A stretch of DNA of 15,154 nt, taken from NCBI GenBank assembly GCA_002429115.1, contig DIYS01000252.1:1-15154 (forward strand), in the 5' to 3' direction. The notes under the pieces are model-generated. The model had not been told where the DNA came from, did no database searches, and was given only the letters and a program-made list of their open reading frames with translations. A program made the position numbers and the translations under genes. Position 1 is the first letter of the stretch; each line of letters opens with the position of its first letter. Origin of the DNA: Saccharicrinis sp. UBA6048 (GTDB taxonomy: Bacteria; Bacteroidota; Bacteroidia; Bacteroidales; Marinilabiliaceae). Positions 1-6,994 of this stretch are shown here, in pieces.

Positions 1-293
1 TGACAACCTGAGGTGTTACGATTATTTAAAGATAAGCTACTGATAGATATTAAGGAGATGAATTGGTGGATTTCGAAAAAAAATAATAGCGTTTAGCAAA
101 ATGTTGAGTGATGATAATGATATTCATCACTGGCCTGAAAGATGATGATTTTATATATGTAATGGTCGTAAAAAGAAGAAATGTGTAGTTATTTAAAAAT
201 AATAAAAACAAACAGCTAACAAATCGGTTATCTACATTAAGAGTTTTTAATAGAGCTCTTAAATTTTATCGCTAATTAAAATCTTTTTACCCT
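1..293. other. Non-coding region upstream of sucD
   Basis: All three forward frames carry stops within the first 100 bases, and no frame resembles the C-terminus of sucC or any other gene I recognise. The one structure seen is a perfect 7-bp inverted repeat, TTAAGAG at 237-243 and CTCTTAA at 256-262, with a 12-nt loop, about 30 nt before the sucD start. I found no exact TAnnTTTG box here, so the sucD promoter is not identified. Confidence 0.6.
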
Positions 294-1166
294 ATGAGCG
301 TATTAGTAAATAAAGACTCAAAAGTTATAATTCAGGGATTTACAGGAAGTGAGGGAACATTTCATGCAACCCAAATGATTGAATATGGAACCCATGTGGT
401 GGGAGGTGTAACTCCCGGCAAAGGAGGTTCTGAACACTTGGGACTTCCGGTATTTAATTCCGTTTCAGATGCTGTTCAACAAGTTGGGGCTGATGTGAGT
501 GCCATCTTTGTTCCGCCACCATTCGCCGGCGACGCTATAATGGAAGCTGCCGAAGCTGGTGTGAAAGTCATTGTTACCATCACCGAGGGAATTCCTACTG
601 CTGATATGGTGAGAGTTAAATCTTTTATAGAGGGTAAAGGAATACGTTTGGTTGGGCCAAACTGTCCGGGAGTTATTACTGCCGAAGAATGTAAGGTTGG
701 TATAATGCCGGGATTCGTTTTTAAAAAGGGTCGAATTGGGGTGGTTTCAAAATCAGGAACGCTGACCTATGAAGCGGCAGATCAGATTGTGAAAGCCGGA
801 TTGGGTATTTCAACAGCCATTGGTATTGGCGGTGATCCAATCATCGGCACCACGACAAAGGAAGCGGTTGAGCTTTTTATGAATGACCCGGAAACCGATG
901 CTGTGATTATGATTGGAGAAATTGGCGGAACCATGGAAGCTGATGCAGCACGCTGGATTAAGGAGCATGCAACTAAGCCTGTTGTTGGATTTATTGCAGG
1001 ACAAACAGCTCCGAAAGGAAGAAGAATGGGGCATGCCGGTGCGATAATTGGAGGTAAGGATGATACGGCAGCGGCAAAAATGGCAATTATGCGCGAGTGT
1101 GGTATTCATGTCGTTGAATCGCCAGCTGACCTGGGTGCAACAGTTGTAAAAGCGCTTGCTAACTAG
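294..1166 (+). CDS. sucD: Succinate-CoA ligase, alpha subunit (SucD)
   Basis: Alpha subunit of succinyl-CoA synthetase, the cytoplasmic TCA-cycle enzyme that interconverts succinyl-CoA and succinate with substrate-level phosphorylation of ADP or GDP. It is 290 residues, the usual full length. The N-terminal CoA-binding Rossmann domain shows GFTGSEGTFH at residues 15-24, GPNCPG follows at 121-126, and the phosphohistidine loop is GRRMGHAGAIIGG with His247 as the predicted phosphorylated residue. The ATG at 294 gives the standard N-terminus, MSVLVNKDSK. The stop is TAG. The beta-subunit gene sucC, often adjacent in other phyla, is not within the 293 bases upstream, and a terminator follows at once, so this gene seems transcribed alone or from a promoter outside the window. 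Family assignment is very secure. Confidence 0.98.
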   Translation: MSVLVNKDSKVIIQGFTGSEGTFHATQMIEYGTHVVGGVTPGKGGSEHLGLPVFNSVSDAVQQVGADVSAIFVPPPFAGDAIMEAAEAGVKVIVTITEGIPTADMVRVKSFIEGKGIRLVGPNCPGVITAEECKVGIMPGFVFKKGRIGVVSKSGTLTYEAADQIVKAGLGISTAIGIGGDPIIGTTTKEAVELFMNDPETDAVIMIGEIGGTMEADAARWIKEHATKPVVGFIAGQTAPKGRRMGHAGAIIGGKDDTAAAKMAIMRECGIHVVESPADLGATVVKALAN

Positions 1167-1187
1167 GAATATTCTACATTAAATATT

Positions 1188-1220
1188 AAAAGCACCATTC
1201 TGATTTAGGATGGTGCTTTT
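1188..1220. terminator. Bidirectional intrinsic terminator between sucD and the chemotaxis gene
   Basis: The inverted repeat AAAAGCACCAT (1188-1198) and ATGGTGCTTTT (1210-1220) forms an 11-bp perfect stem, extendable by a G-T and a C-G pair to leave a 7-nt loop. It has A-rich sequence on the left and a T-run on the right. It lies between two convergent stop codons (1166 and 1230), so it can end transcription from both sides. Confidence 0.85.
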
Positions 1221-1229
1221 CGTTATGCA

Positions 1230-3110
1230 TTAATTGTTGGTTATCTTAAAATACTCGACTTGTCGTTGTAACTCATTGGCAAATGAATGCAGTTCATCAG
1301 CACTTTTGGCAAGGGTATCGGCCAGAGAAGCATTTTGTTGTGTCCCACTGTTTAATTGCTGAAGCGCACTAGAAATTTGTTGGATTCCCATATTTTGCTC
1401 TATGCTTGCCGATGTTATCTCATCTACCAGTGATGATGTTTTTTCAATCTCAGGTACCAGTTCATTCATGTCGTTACCTGCCTTTTCGGAAATCATAAGC
1501 GCTCGACGTGAAAGCTTTTCTATGTCTTTTGCCGCGTTCTGACTTCTTTCGGCTAATTTTTTCACTTCTGCTGCTACAACTGAAAAACCACGACCAGCCT
1601 CACCTGCACGAGCTGCCTCAACAGCTGCATTTAGCGATAAAATGTTTGTTTGTGCCGCAATGTCCTGAATGATGGATATACGCTCCGCAACTGATCCCAT
1701 GGCATCTCGCATTCTTTGTGTTGATGAGTTGCTGTTTTTTACGCTCTCAAGTGCAGAATGAGAAATCTCAGATGTTTTTTTGGCATTTTCGGTGTTCTGT
1801 TGGATGTTGGCCGTCATCTCTTCAATAGCTGATGAAACCTCTTCTGACGAAGATGCCATATTGCTTGTTGCATTCGAAAGCGAACTGGAGTCGTATTCAA
1901 GTCGATCCGATGTTTCTTTAATTTGTATAGAATTTTCACGAATCATCCTCACAACAACAGATAGTTTTTCCTGCATATCCAATAATGAATTGTTGAGGAT
2001 GTCTAGTTCATCATTTTCCTTTTTGTAGGCAATTTCTCCGGTTAAATCACCTGCCGATATATTTGAGGTTATTTGTGAAGAATAAATAATTGGATTGGAA
2101 ATTTTTCCGGTGATAACGTAAATAAGTACGGTGATCAGGATGATAGCTATAATCCCGATAATGAGCATAATTGTTAAAATCCGGTTGGCTTTAGCTGAAA
2201 GAACTTGTTTTGGTGTTTGAATGATGACGTACCATGGTGTTGGACTTTTGCCAATATAAATCGGAGCAATTGTAATTATAGTTTTAGTTCCTTCATGCAC
2301 TTCATCTTTGATTATGCATGAGCTGTCTTTAGCGTTTGTAAGAGTTGCCTGGTCAATGGTTGGAAGAAAGTTTGTTATGCTATCACCAACCTGCTCTTCA
2401 TTATGGCTTCCCAATATCACTCCCTTGTTTGATAAAAGATAGGATTTTGACTCGTCGAAGGGTTGTATTTTCTTAATGTATGTCTGGAGAGCTTTCAGGG
2501 AGATATCCAGACCGATTGCACCAATAGAATTACCCTCATCGTTCATAGGTACAAGAAAGGATGTTTCCAGGACTTTCTTTGTTTCATCGTCACCATATTG
2601 ATACCAGTAGGGTTCACTCACTAATTCTATATCGTTATTTAAGGCATCATAGTAAGGAGATGCTTTAATGCCATCTACGTCACGTTCGATGTAAGAATGA
2701 TTAATACTTCCTTCTTCTCTTGAAATTGATGAAGTTATTCTTCCCGGTTGAGAGCCCCAGTCACTTATTACAGCTTCGTACTGAAAACAGTTCCAAACGG
2801 CCAGAAAGTCATTTTCACTTTTTAAGACCTGGGTCATGGTGTTTTTGAACAACTCGTCCATCATTTCCCAGTCGGTATTGTAAGTGGATTCAAACGAACG
2901 CGCTAAACCACGTGCAATGGCCATGTGAGAGCTCAGGTTCTTGTTTAATTCTTCCGATACTTTTTCAGATTCCTCAACTAATAATTGCTTGTTTGCCTTA
3001 AGAAAGGAACTGCGAATAAAGAATAATGATGTGGTCAAAAAGATGGTGAAAACAAGACCAAATGCTATAATGGTCAGACTAGCTAACTTCTTCTTAAGAC
3101 TTAATTTCAT
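1230..3110 (-). CDS. Methyl-accepting chemotaxis protein with periplasmic Cache-type sensor
   Basis: Transmembrane chemoreceptor of 626 residues. Transmembrane helix 1 is at about residues 11-33. A periplasmic double-Cache-like sensor spans about 34-305, with features such as SPYYDALN near 151-158, EPYWYQYGDD and GAIGLDISLKAL near 197-208. Helix 2 is at about 311-334, followed by a HAMP linker (about 335-390) and a long coiled-coil signalling domain. The signalling hairpin tip is clear: DIAAQTNILSLNAAVEAARA runs from residue 483, followed by GEAGRGFSVVAAEVKKLAERS to 523. This tip docks CheA/CheW in the cytoplasm. The C-terminus (VEYFKITNN) lacks the NWETF-like CheR/CheB tether. No che genes are in the window. 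A TAnnTTTG box 36 nt upstream supports the start. The ligand is unknown. Many Cache receptors bind amino acids or carboxylates, but I cannot assign one. Confidence 0.95.
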   Translation of the reverse strand: MKLSLKKKLASLTIIAFGLVFTIFLTTSLFFIRSSFLKANKQLLVEESEKVSEELNKNLSSHMAIARGLARSFESTYNTDWEMMDELFKNTMTQVLKSENDFLAVWNCFQYEAVISDWGSQPGRITSSISREEGSINHSYIERDVDGIKASPYYDALNNDIELVSEPYWYQYGDDETKKVLETSFLVPMNDEGNSIGAIGLDISLKALQTYIKKIQPFDESKSYLLSNKGVILGSHNEEQVGDSITNFLPTIDQATLTNAKDSSCIIKDEVHEGTKTIITIAPIYIGKSPTPWYVIIQTPKQVLSAKANRILTIMLIIGIIAIILITVLIYVITGKISNPIIYSSQITSNISAGDLTGEIAYKKENDELDILNNSLLDMQEKLSVVVRMIRENSIQIKETSDRLEYDSSSLSNATSNMASSSEEVSSAIEEMTANIQQNTENAKKTSEISHSALESVKNSNSSTQRMRDAMGSVAERISIIQDIAAQTNILSLNAAVEAARAGEAGRGFSVVAAEVKKLAERSQNAAKDIEKLSRRALMISEKAGNDMNELVPEIEKTSSLVDEITSASIEQNMGIQQISSALQQLNSGTQQNASLADTLAKSADELHSFANELQRQVEYFKITNN

Positions 3111-3145
3111 GTTCGTAGGTGTGAGTATGTAGATTTTTCAGTTTA

Positions 3146-3153
3146 CAAAACTA
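3146..3153 (-). promoter_or_regulatory. Predicted -7 promoter box for the chemotaxis gene
   Basis: On the minus strand the sequence reads TAGTTTTG, an exact match to the Bacteroidetes TAnnTTTG -7 consensus. It would give a leader of roughly 28 nt before the ATG at 3110. No exact TTTG -33 box is seen at the usual distance. Confidence 0.5.
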
Positions 3154-3339
3154 ATGATGTGTATAGATCACAATAAAAAACTTTGACTAAAGGCTGGTTT
3201 TTGGTGATGAACGACTTGCTTTTGGGTAATGTGAGGTTTTTAAGCCAAATGCATAAAGGTTATTTTTCAGATGTTAAAAGCAAATATCTGTATTTGAATT
3301 ATTTGCCGGAATGAAATGACATATAATTCCCGTTATTAT

Positions 3340-3347
3340 TATATTTG
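3340..3347 (+). promoter_or_regulatory. Predicted -7 promoter box for the small exported protein pair
   Basis: TATATTTG matches the Bacteroidetes TAnnTTTG -7 consensus exactly. It would place the start of transcription about 25 nt before the ATG at 3379. The 268-bp divergent spacer 3111-3378 therefore holds one predicted promoter for each direction. I see nothing else in it. Confidence 0.5.
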
Positions 3348-3378
3348 CTTGTAATACTAACCTCACAAAAACACACAA

Positions 3379-3939
3379 ATGAAAAAATGTATTTTATTAT
3401 CCATGTTGTGGATATTCCTTATTGGGTCGAATGTAATTGCACAATCAGAAACAGAGGATAATCAAGTTCATAAAATTGCTGATAAAGCTTCTTTGGGACT
3501 AGGTTTAGGACAGGAGTACGGAGGTATTGGCGGTAGTTTTTTAGTCTATCCTCAAGAAAATATTGGTTTTTTTGCTGGTGCAGGCTACGCAGTAGCTGAT
3601 CTGGGCTATAATATTGGAACAAAAGTTAGGTTTTTCTCAAAAACAAACCCGAGAACAACCTTTTACTTAGTTGGGATGTATGGCTACAATGCAGCGATTA
3701 AAGTTTCTGGCGGAAGTCAATTTAATAAAATGTATTATGGGCCAACATTTGGTTTAGGTATTGATACCGGTAAACGATCGTACAGGAAAGGTTATTGGAC
3801 AGTGTCGCTCTTATTCCCGATACGGAGTTCAGAAGTAGATGATTATATCGATGACCTGGAAAATAACTATGGAGTAGAATTTGAAGGTAACCTATGGCCA
3901 ATTACATTTTCTATTGGATATCGCTTCTCTTTGAGTTAA
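3379..3939 (+). CDS. Small exported outer-membrane beta-barrel-like protein
   Basis: A 186-residue protein with a signal peptide (residues 1-21, hydrophobic core, cleavage expected between VIA and QSE). The mature part has alternating glycine- and aromatic-rich stretches: LGLGLGQEYGGIGGSF, IGFFAGAGYAV, TFYLVGMYGYNAA, MYYGPTFGLGID and a final ITFSIGYRFSLS. This pattern is typical of small 8-stranded outer-membrane barrels with an aromatic-rich last strand. I do not recognise a named family. It lies 30 bp before another exported protein and probably shares its promoter. A structural or surface role is inferred from topology only. Confidence 0.75.
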   Translation: MKKCILLSMLWIFLIGSNVIAQSETEDNQVHKIADKASLGLGLGQEYGGIGGSFLVYPQENIGFFAGAGYAVADLGYNIGTKVRFFSKTNPRTTFYLVGMYGYNAAIKVSGGSQFNKMYYGPTFGLGIDTGKRSYRKGYWTVSLLFPIRSSEVDDYIDDLENNYGVEFEGNLWPITFSIGYRFSLS

Positions 3940-3969
3940 ACAATCTTTATTATTCAAAAGCTATTTAAA

Positions 3970-4509
3970 ATGTGTAAAACTAAATTTTTCCTTGTAATTA
4001 TTTGTTGCCTGTCTACTTTATTAAGTACTGCACAAACCAATGATAAAGCTACCTTATATATAGTGCGTACATCAAGTCTTGGAGCTGCTATTAATTTTAA
4101 ATATTTTATTGACGATCAATATGTGGGTAAGTTTAAGTATGGTAAGTACTTAAAGCTGGATGTTGAGCCGGGAGAACATGTAATTTGGGCAAAAGCTGAA
4201 AACAGATCGTATGTACAAGCTAATTTTGAAGGTGGGAAAACATACCTTATAAATGCTATTCCTAAGATGGGAGCTCTTAAAGCATCTGTGGATTTGAAAG
4301 CTGTAAACAATCCAACTGAAAAGGAGATGGGTAGGATTAATAAATATCTCCAAAAGAAAAAACTCATGACCTATGATGAAGATAAAAGAATGTTAGAGCA
4401 AAAGGATTATGCTGATATGATTGTAAAAGGAATGGCAAAGTATGAAGAAGATATTAAAGGGAGTCCGGAATTAGAGATCCTTGTAAACCCAATCGAACTA
4501 CAGTTATAA
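3970..4509 (+). CDS. Exported DUF2846-like protein
   Basis: A 179-residue protein with a signal peptide ending near LSTAQ (cleavage after Ala21). Residues of about 27-115 form a small beta-rich domain: ATLYIVRT, then FKYFIDDQYVGKF, YLKLDVEPGEHVIWAK and a GGKTYLINAIPK stretch. This strand order and the PGEH turn resemble DUF2846/PEGA-like domains, which are usually found on envelope proteins of unknown function. The C-terminal third is helical and highly charged (INKYLQKKK, MAKYEEDIKG), fitting a periplasmic location. It sits 30 bp downstream of the beta-barrel-like gene on the same strand, so the two are likely co-transcribed. Domain naming is from memory of the family pattern and is moderately sure. 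Confidence 0.75.
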   Translation: MCKTKFFLVIICCLSTLLSTAQTNDKATLYIVRTSSLGAAINFKYFIDDQYVGKFKYGKYLKLDVEPGEHVIWAKAENRSYVQANFEGGKTYLINAIPKMGALKASVDLKAVNNPTEKEMGRINKYLQKKKLMTYDEDKRMLEQKDYADMIVKGMAKYEEDIKGSPELEILVNPIELQL

Positions 4510-4645
4510 TAGGTACAAATAACTTTATTTTACCAAAAAGTATCAGTTGAGCTATTTGCTTGTAAATATGAGTTTTTGTGCTGCTGTATTTTGTATGCAA
4601 TTTGGCATTTCAACAAAAAAACTAGTGAAAAGATAAGAATTGTTC

Positions 4646-4653
4646 TATTTTTG
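4646..4653 (+). promoter_or_regulatory. Predicted -7 promoter box for fabG
   Basis: TATTTTTG matches TAnnTTTG exactly. It implies a leader of about 115 nt, longer than the other leaders in this window, and the leader contains the inverted repeat at 4724-4755. Confidence 0.4.
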
Positions 4654-4723
4654 TCGGGTTAAGTTTGAAACAGTTAGTTAAAGAGTGGCATAACTGCAAA
4701 TTTAACGCGATCATTTATTGTAA

Positions 4724-4755
4724 TGATGAACCGGTCATTGAAAAATGGTTCATCA
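4724..4755 (+). repeat. Inverted repeat in the fabG leader
   Basis: TGATGAACC (4724-4732) pairs perfectly with GGTTCATCA (4747-4755) across a 14-nt loop. It ends 20 nt before the fabG ATG. No T-run follows, so it is not an intrinsic terminator. It may be an RNA leader hairpin or a dimeric regulator site. Function is inferred from position only. Confidence 0.5.
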
Positions 4756-4775
4756 AAACTTATAAATAAAAAAAT

Positions 4776-5522
4776 ATGAAGTTACTAGAAGGAAAAACAG
4801 CCATTGTAACTGGTGCTGCACGAGGCATTGGTAAGGCTATTGCTATCCGTTTTGCACAAGAAGGTTGTAATGTTGCATTTACTGACTTAGTAATTAACGA
4901 AGCAGCAGAAGAAACAGAAAAGGAGCTTATCGCACTTGGCGTAAAAGCTAAAGGTTACGCTTCTGATGCAAGTAATTTTGAAGATACTCAGAAAGTAGTT
5001 GCTGAAATCGTAAATGATTTTGGTGCGATTGATATTTTAATTAACAACGCAGGTATCACTAAAGATACCTTGTTAATGCGTATGACAGAAGATCAGTGGG
5101 ATGCTGTTATCAACGTTAACCTGAAGTCTGTGTTTAACTTTACAAAAGCTGTTCAGCCAACAATGTTGCGTCAGCGTTCTGGCTCTATTGTTAATATGAG
5201 TTCAGTTGTAGGTGTTAGCGGTAATGCAGGTCAGGCTAACTATTCAGCTTCAAAAGCTGGTATGATTGGTTTCACCAAGTCTATCGCTAAAGAGTTAGGA
5301 TCACGTGGTATTCGTAGTAATGCAATTGCTCCTGGTTTCATTATTACAGAAATGACAGGTAAGTTGCCTGAAGATGTTCAAAAAGAATGGGCCGCAAAAA
5401 TTCCATTGAAGCGAGGAGGTACTCCTGAGGATGTAGCAAATATTTGTGTATTCCTTGGATCTGACCTTTCTGCATACGTTAGTGGACAGACCATTAATGT
5501 TTGTGGTGGTATGGATATGTAA
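4776..5522 (+). CDS. fabG: 3-oxoacyl-[acyl-carrier-protein] reductase (FabG)
   Basis: NADPH-dependent reductase of the type II fatty-acid elongation cycle, converting 3-oxoacyl-ACP to (R)-3-hydroxyacyl-ACP in the cytoplasm. It is 248 residues, the usual length. Classical short-chain dehydrogenase motifs are present: TGAARGIG at 12-19 (cofactor loop), NNAG at 90-93, and the catalytic tetrad Asn114, Ser143, Tyr156 and Lys160, the last two in YSASK. The PG motif (APGFIITEMT) and the C-terminal VSGQTINVCGGMDM fit FabG better than other short-chain dehydrogenases. The ATG at 4776 is preceded by an A-rich stretch and no Shine-Dalgarno site, as is usual in this phylum. It appears monocistronic, with its own promoter box and terminator. 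Confidence 0.95.
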   Translation: MKLLEGKTAIVTGAARGIGKAIAIRFAQEGCNVAFTDLVINEAAEETEKELIALGVKAKGYASDASNFEDTQKVVAEIVNDFGAIDILINNAGITKDTLLMRMTEDQWDAVINVNLKSVFNFTKAVQPTMLRQRSGSIVNMSSVVGVSGNAGQANYSASKAGMIGFTKSIAKELGSRGIRSNAIAPGFIITEMTGKLPEDVQKEWAAKIPLKRGGTPEDVANICVFLGSDLSAYVSGQTINVCGGMDM

Positions 5523-5545
5523 GATATTTCGATATGATAATTGTG

Positions 5546-5574
5546 AAGGGTGGCTTTATGGCTGCCCTTTTTTG
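5546..5574 (+). terminator. Intrinsic terminator after fabG
   Basis: AAGGGTGGC and GGCTGCCCTT pair over nine base pairs, including two G-T wobbles, with a short loop (stem 5546-5569). A T-run follows at once (5568-5573). It begins 24 nt after the fabG stop. Confidence 0.75.
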
Positions 5575-5675
5575 TATTTTCGATTTTACAACTCAAAATA
5601 TGGTATTGTAAGTGCGGTGGCATGTTCCATTTGGCGAGCCTGAGCTTGTGTGAATTGAAAACTATCTTGTTGAAC

Positions 5676-5811
5676 AGAAAAGGAGTTTACCTACTTTTCT
5701 TGTGAAACTTATAGTATTCAAGAGCGCTGGGAAGCATTAATGGAACTAGCGTTTTGTTTCTTTTGGGCGATGCAAAAGAAAGGAGTTAAAAAAATAGTGC
5801 TTTATATAAAG
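5676..5811. repeat. Cluster of palindromes, candidate dispersed intergenic repeat
   Basis: The 440-bp spacer 5523-5962 has no credible gene but holds three palindromes. They are AGAAAAG/CTTTTCT (5676-5682 with 5694-5700), a perfect 9-bp stem TTTCTTTTG/CAAAAGAAA around the loop GGCGATG (5757-5765 with 5773-5781), and CTTTATATAAAG (5800-5811). A forward frame between them reads INGTSVLFLLGDAKERS before a stop (bases 5734-5787). That looks like the chance translation of a conserved repeat rather than a gene. The arrangement resembles extragenic palindromic repeats. Copy number cannot be judged from one window. Confidence 0.45.
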
Positions 5812-5962
5812 TGCCTGAAATTAAAATATTAAAATAACCTGTTGGCTGGGTCTTGGAGATAGGAGACTTAAAAGGATTTCTTTATTTTTAATTGCTTTTA
5901 CTATTTTTATAAAAATATCCTTTAACAATCATTCGTTAAGGATCAGTAAGGCACATATTCTT

Positions 5963-6994
5963 ATGAAGAATTATATCTACATTTTAATACTTCTGTTTTT
6001 AGTTTCGTGTAAAACATACGATGTTATCAATTACGATGTATTGAGACCGGCTCTGTATTCGGTTCCACCGGAAATTAAGTCGGTTGTGCTGGTTGATAAC
6101 AGTCTTCTTTTTAATCCCGATGATGCACATTGGGCGGTTGTAAATAATGACCCTATTAAACTGGATACGGTTGAGGTTGATACCTTTTCGACGGTTGTAA
6201 TATCGGCGCTAAAAAAAGAGTTGATGCGGCGACTGTTTTTTGATACTGTATTTGTCGATACCATAAAGTACAAAAGTGATTCAAATAGAATGTTGCAGAC
6301 CCTCGATCAGCAACAAATAAATAGCATCTGTAGTAAATTTAATGCCGATGCAGTATTATCAATTGCAGGCGTTGATTATGGAACGCGAATCAAGGCTGAA
6401 GATATGGGCGCAGAATATTTTACAATTATGGAAATAAAAGGTACGGTGTATTGGCGATTGTATAATGGTTTTACAAGCGAATTACTTTACACTAAGGTGC
6501 AGCGCGATACACTCTTCTGGGATGGAATTGGGAGTGATGTTAATCAATCCGTATCAATGTTTCCAGCCATAAAAAGTGCCACCATTGAATTGGGTGATTA
6601 TTTGGGAGCCAGTTTTGCAGATGCTCTGGTTCCATACTGGGAGCCTGTCGAAAGGAGAATTTACATTAGTGGAGGAGCACATTTTGTAAATGCAGCTGAG
6701 TGGCTGGGCAAAGACAATCGATATGAAGCAGAAAAGTTGTGGGGATTCATCTATGAACATGGATCTGATCGGGAAAAAGGCCGGGCAGCTAATAATATTG
6801 CATTGTCGATGGAGGCAAGAGGTAAATTGAAAGAGGCCATGGAGTGGGCTTATAAAAGTTATCAGTCTTATCAGACAGTTGGACTCCTGGGAGAAGTTGA
6901 AGAAAGGAGAAATGCAGAAAAACTATATACCGATATGGTGCAGCGCTATCGCGAACAGAAAAAATTGAATGAGCAAATAGGAGGTGAGTTATGA
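5963..6994 (+). CDS. Putative lipoprotein, DUF6340-like
   Basis: A 343-residue exported lipoprotein: a hydrophobic N-terminus ends in the lipobox LVSC, with Cys16 as the lipidated residue. The start of the mature region (YDVLRPALYSVPPEIKSVVL, then VDNS) and the overall length match my recollection of the Bacteroidetes family DUF6340. These have an N-terminal region resembling polysaccharide or penicillin-binding-protein-associated lipoproteins. The C-terminal part (about 240-335) is helical with TPR-like pairs: EAEKLWGFIYEHGSDREKGR, then AANNIALSMEARGKLKEAMEWA and YKSYQ. The last codon overlaps the start of dacB (ATGA), so the two proteins are probably made together. Role unknown. An envelope or periplasmic role linked to peptidoglycan is inferred from the neighbour. 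Confidence 0.8.
   Translation: MKNYIYILILLFLVSCKTYDVINYDVLRPALYSVPPEIKSVVLVDNSLLFNPDDAHWAVVNNDPIKLDTVEVDTFSTVVISALKKELMRRLFFDTVFVDTIKYKSDSNRMLQTLDQQQINSICSKFNADAVLSIAGVDYGTRIKAEDMGAEYFTIMEIKGTVYWRLYNGFTSELLYTKVQRDTLFWDGIGSDVNQSVSMFPAIKSATIELGDYLGASFADALVPYWEPVERRIYISGGAHFVNAAEWLGKDNRYEAEKLWGFIYEHGSDREKGRAANNIALSMEARGKLKEAMEWAYKSYQSYQTVGLLGEVEERRNAEKLYTDMVQRYREQKKLNEQIGGEL

Noticed and set aside
58..93. Short ORF behind AAGGAG at 52-57
   Set aside because: The purine-rich stretch is directly adjacent to the ATG with no spacing, the peptide is about 11 residues, and nothing follows it.
810..1109. 99-codon ORF on the minus strand
   Set aside because: It lies wholly antisense to the highly conserved sucD and shows no family features.
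1780..2028. 82-codon ORF on the plus strand
   Set aside because: It is antisense to the coiled-coil part of the chemoreceptor and its Ser/Glu-rich composition reflects the opposite strand.
5446..5643. 65-codon ORF running from fabG into the spacer
   Set aside because: It overlaps the fabG C-terminus in another frame, runs through the terminator and has no start signal.
5871..5942. Imperfect inverted repeats before the lipoprotein gene
   Set aside because: AAAGGAT/ATCCTTT and TCCTTTAAC/GTTAAGGA are short or bulged and lie in very AT-rich sequence, where such matches are expected by chance.
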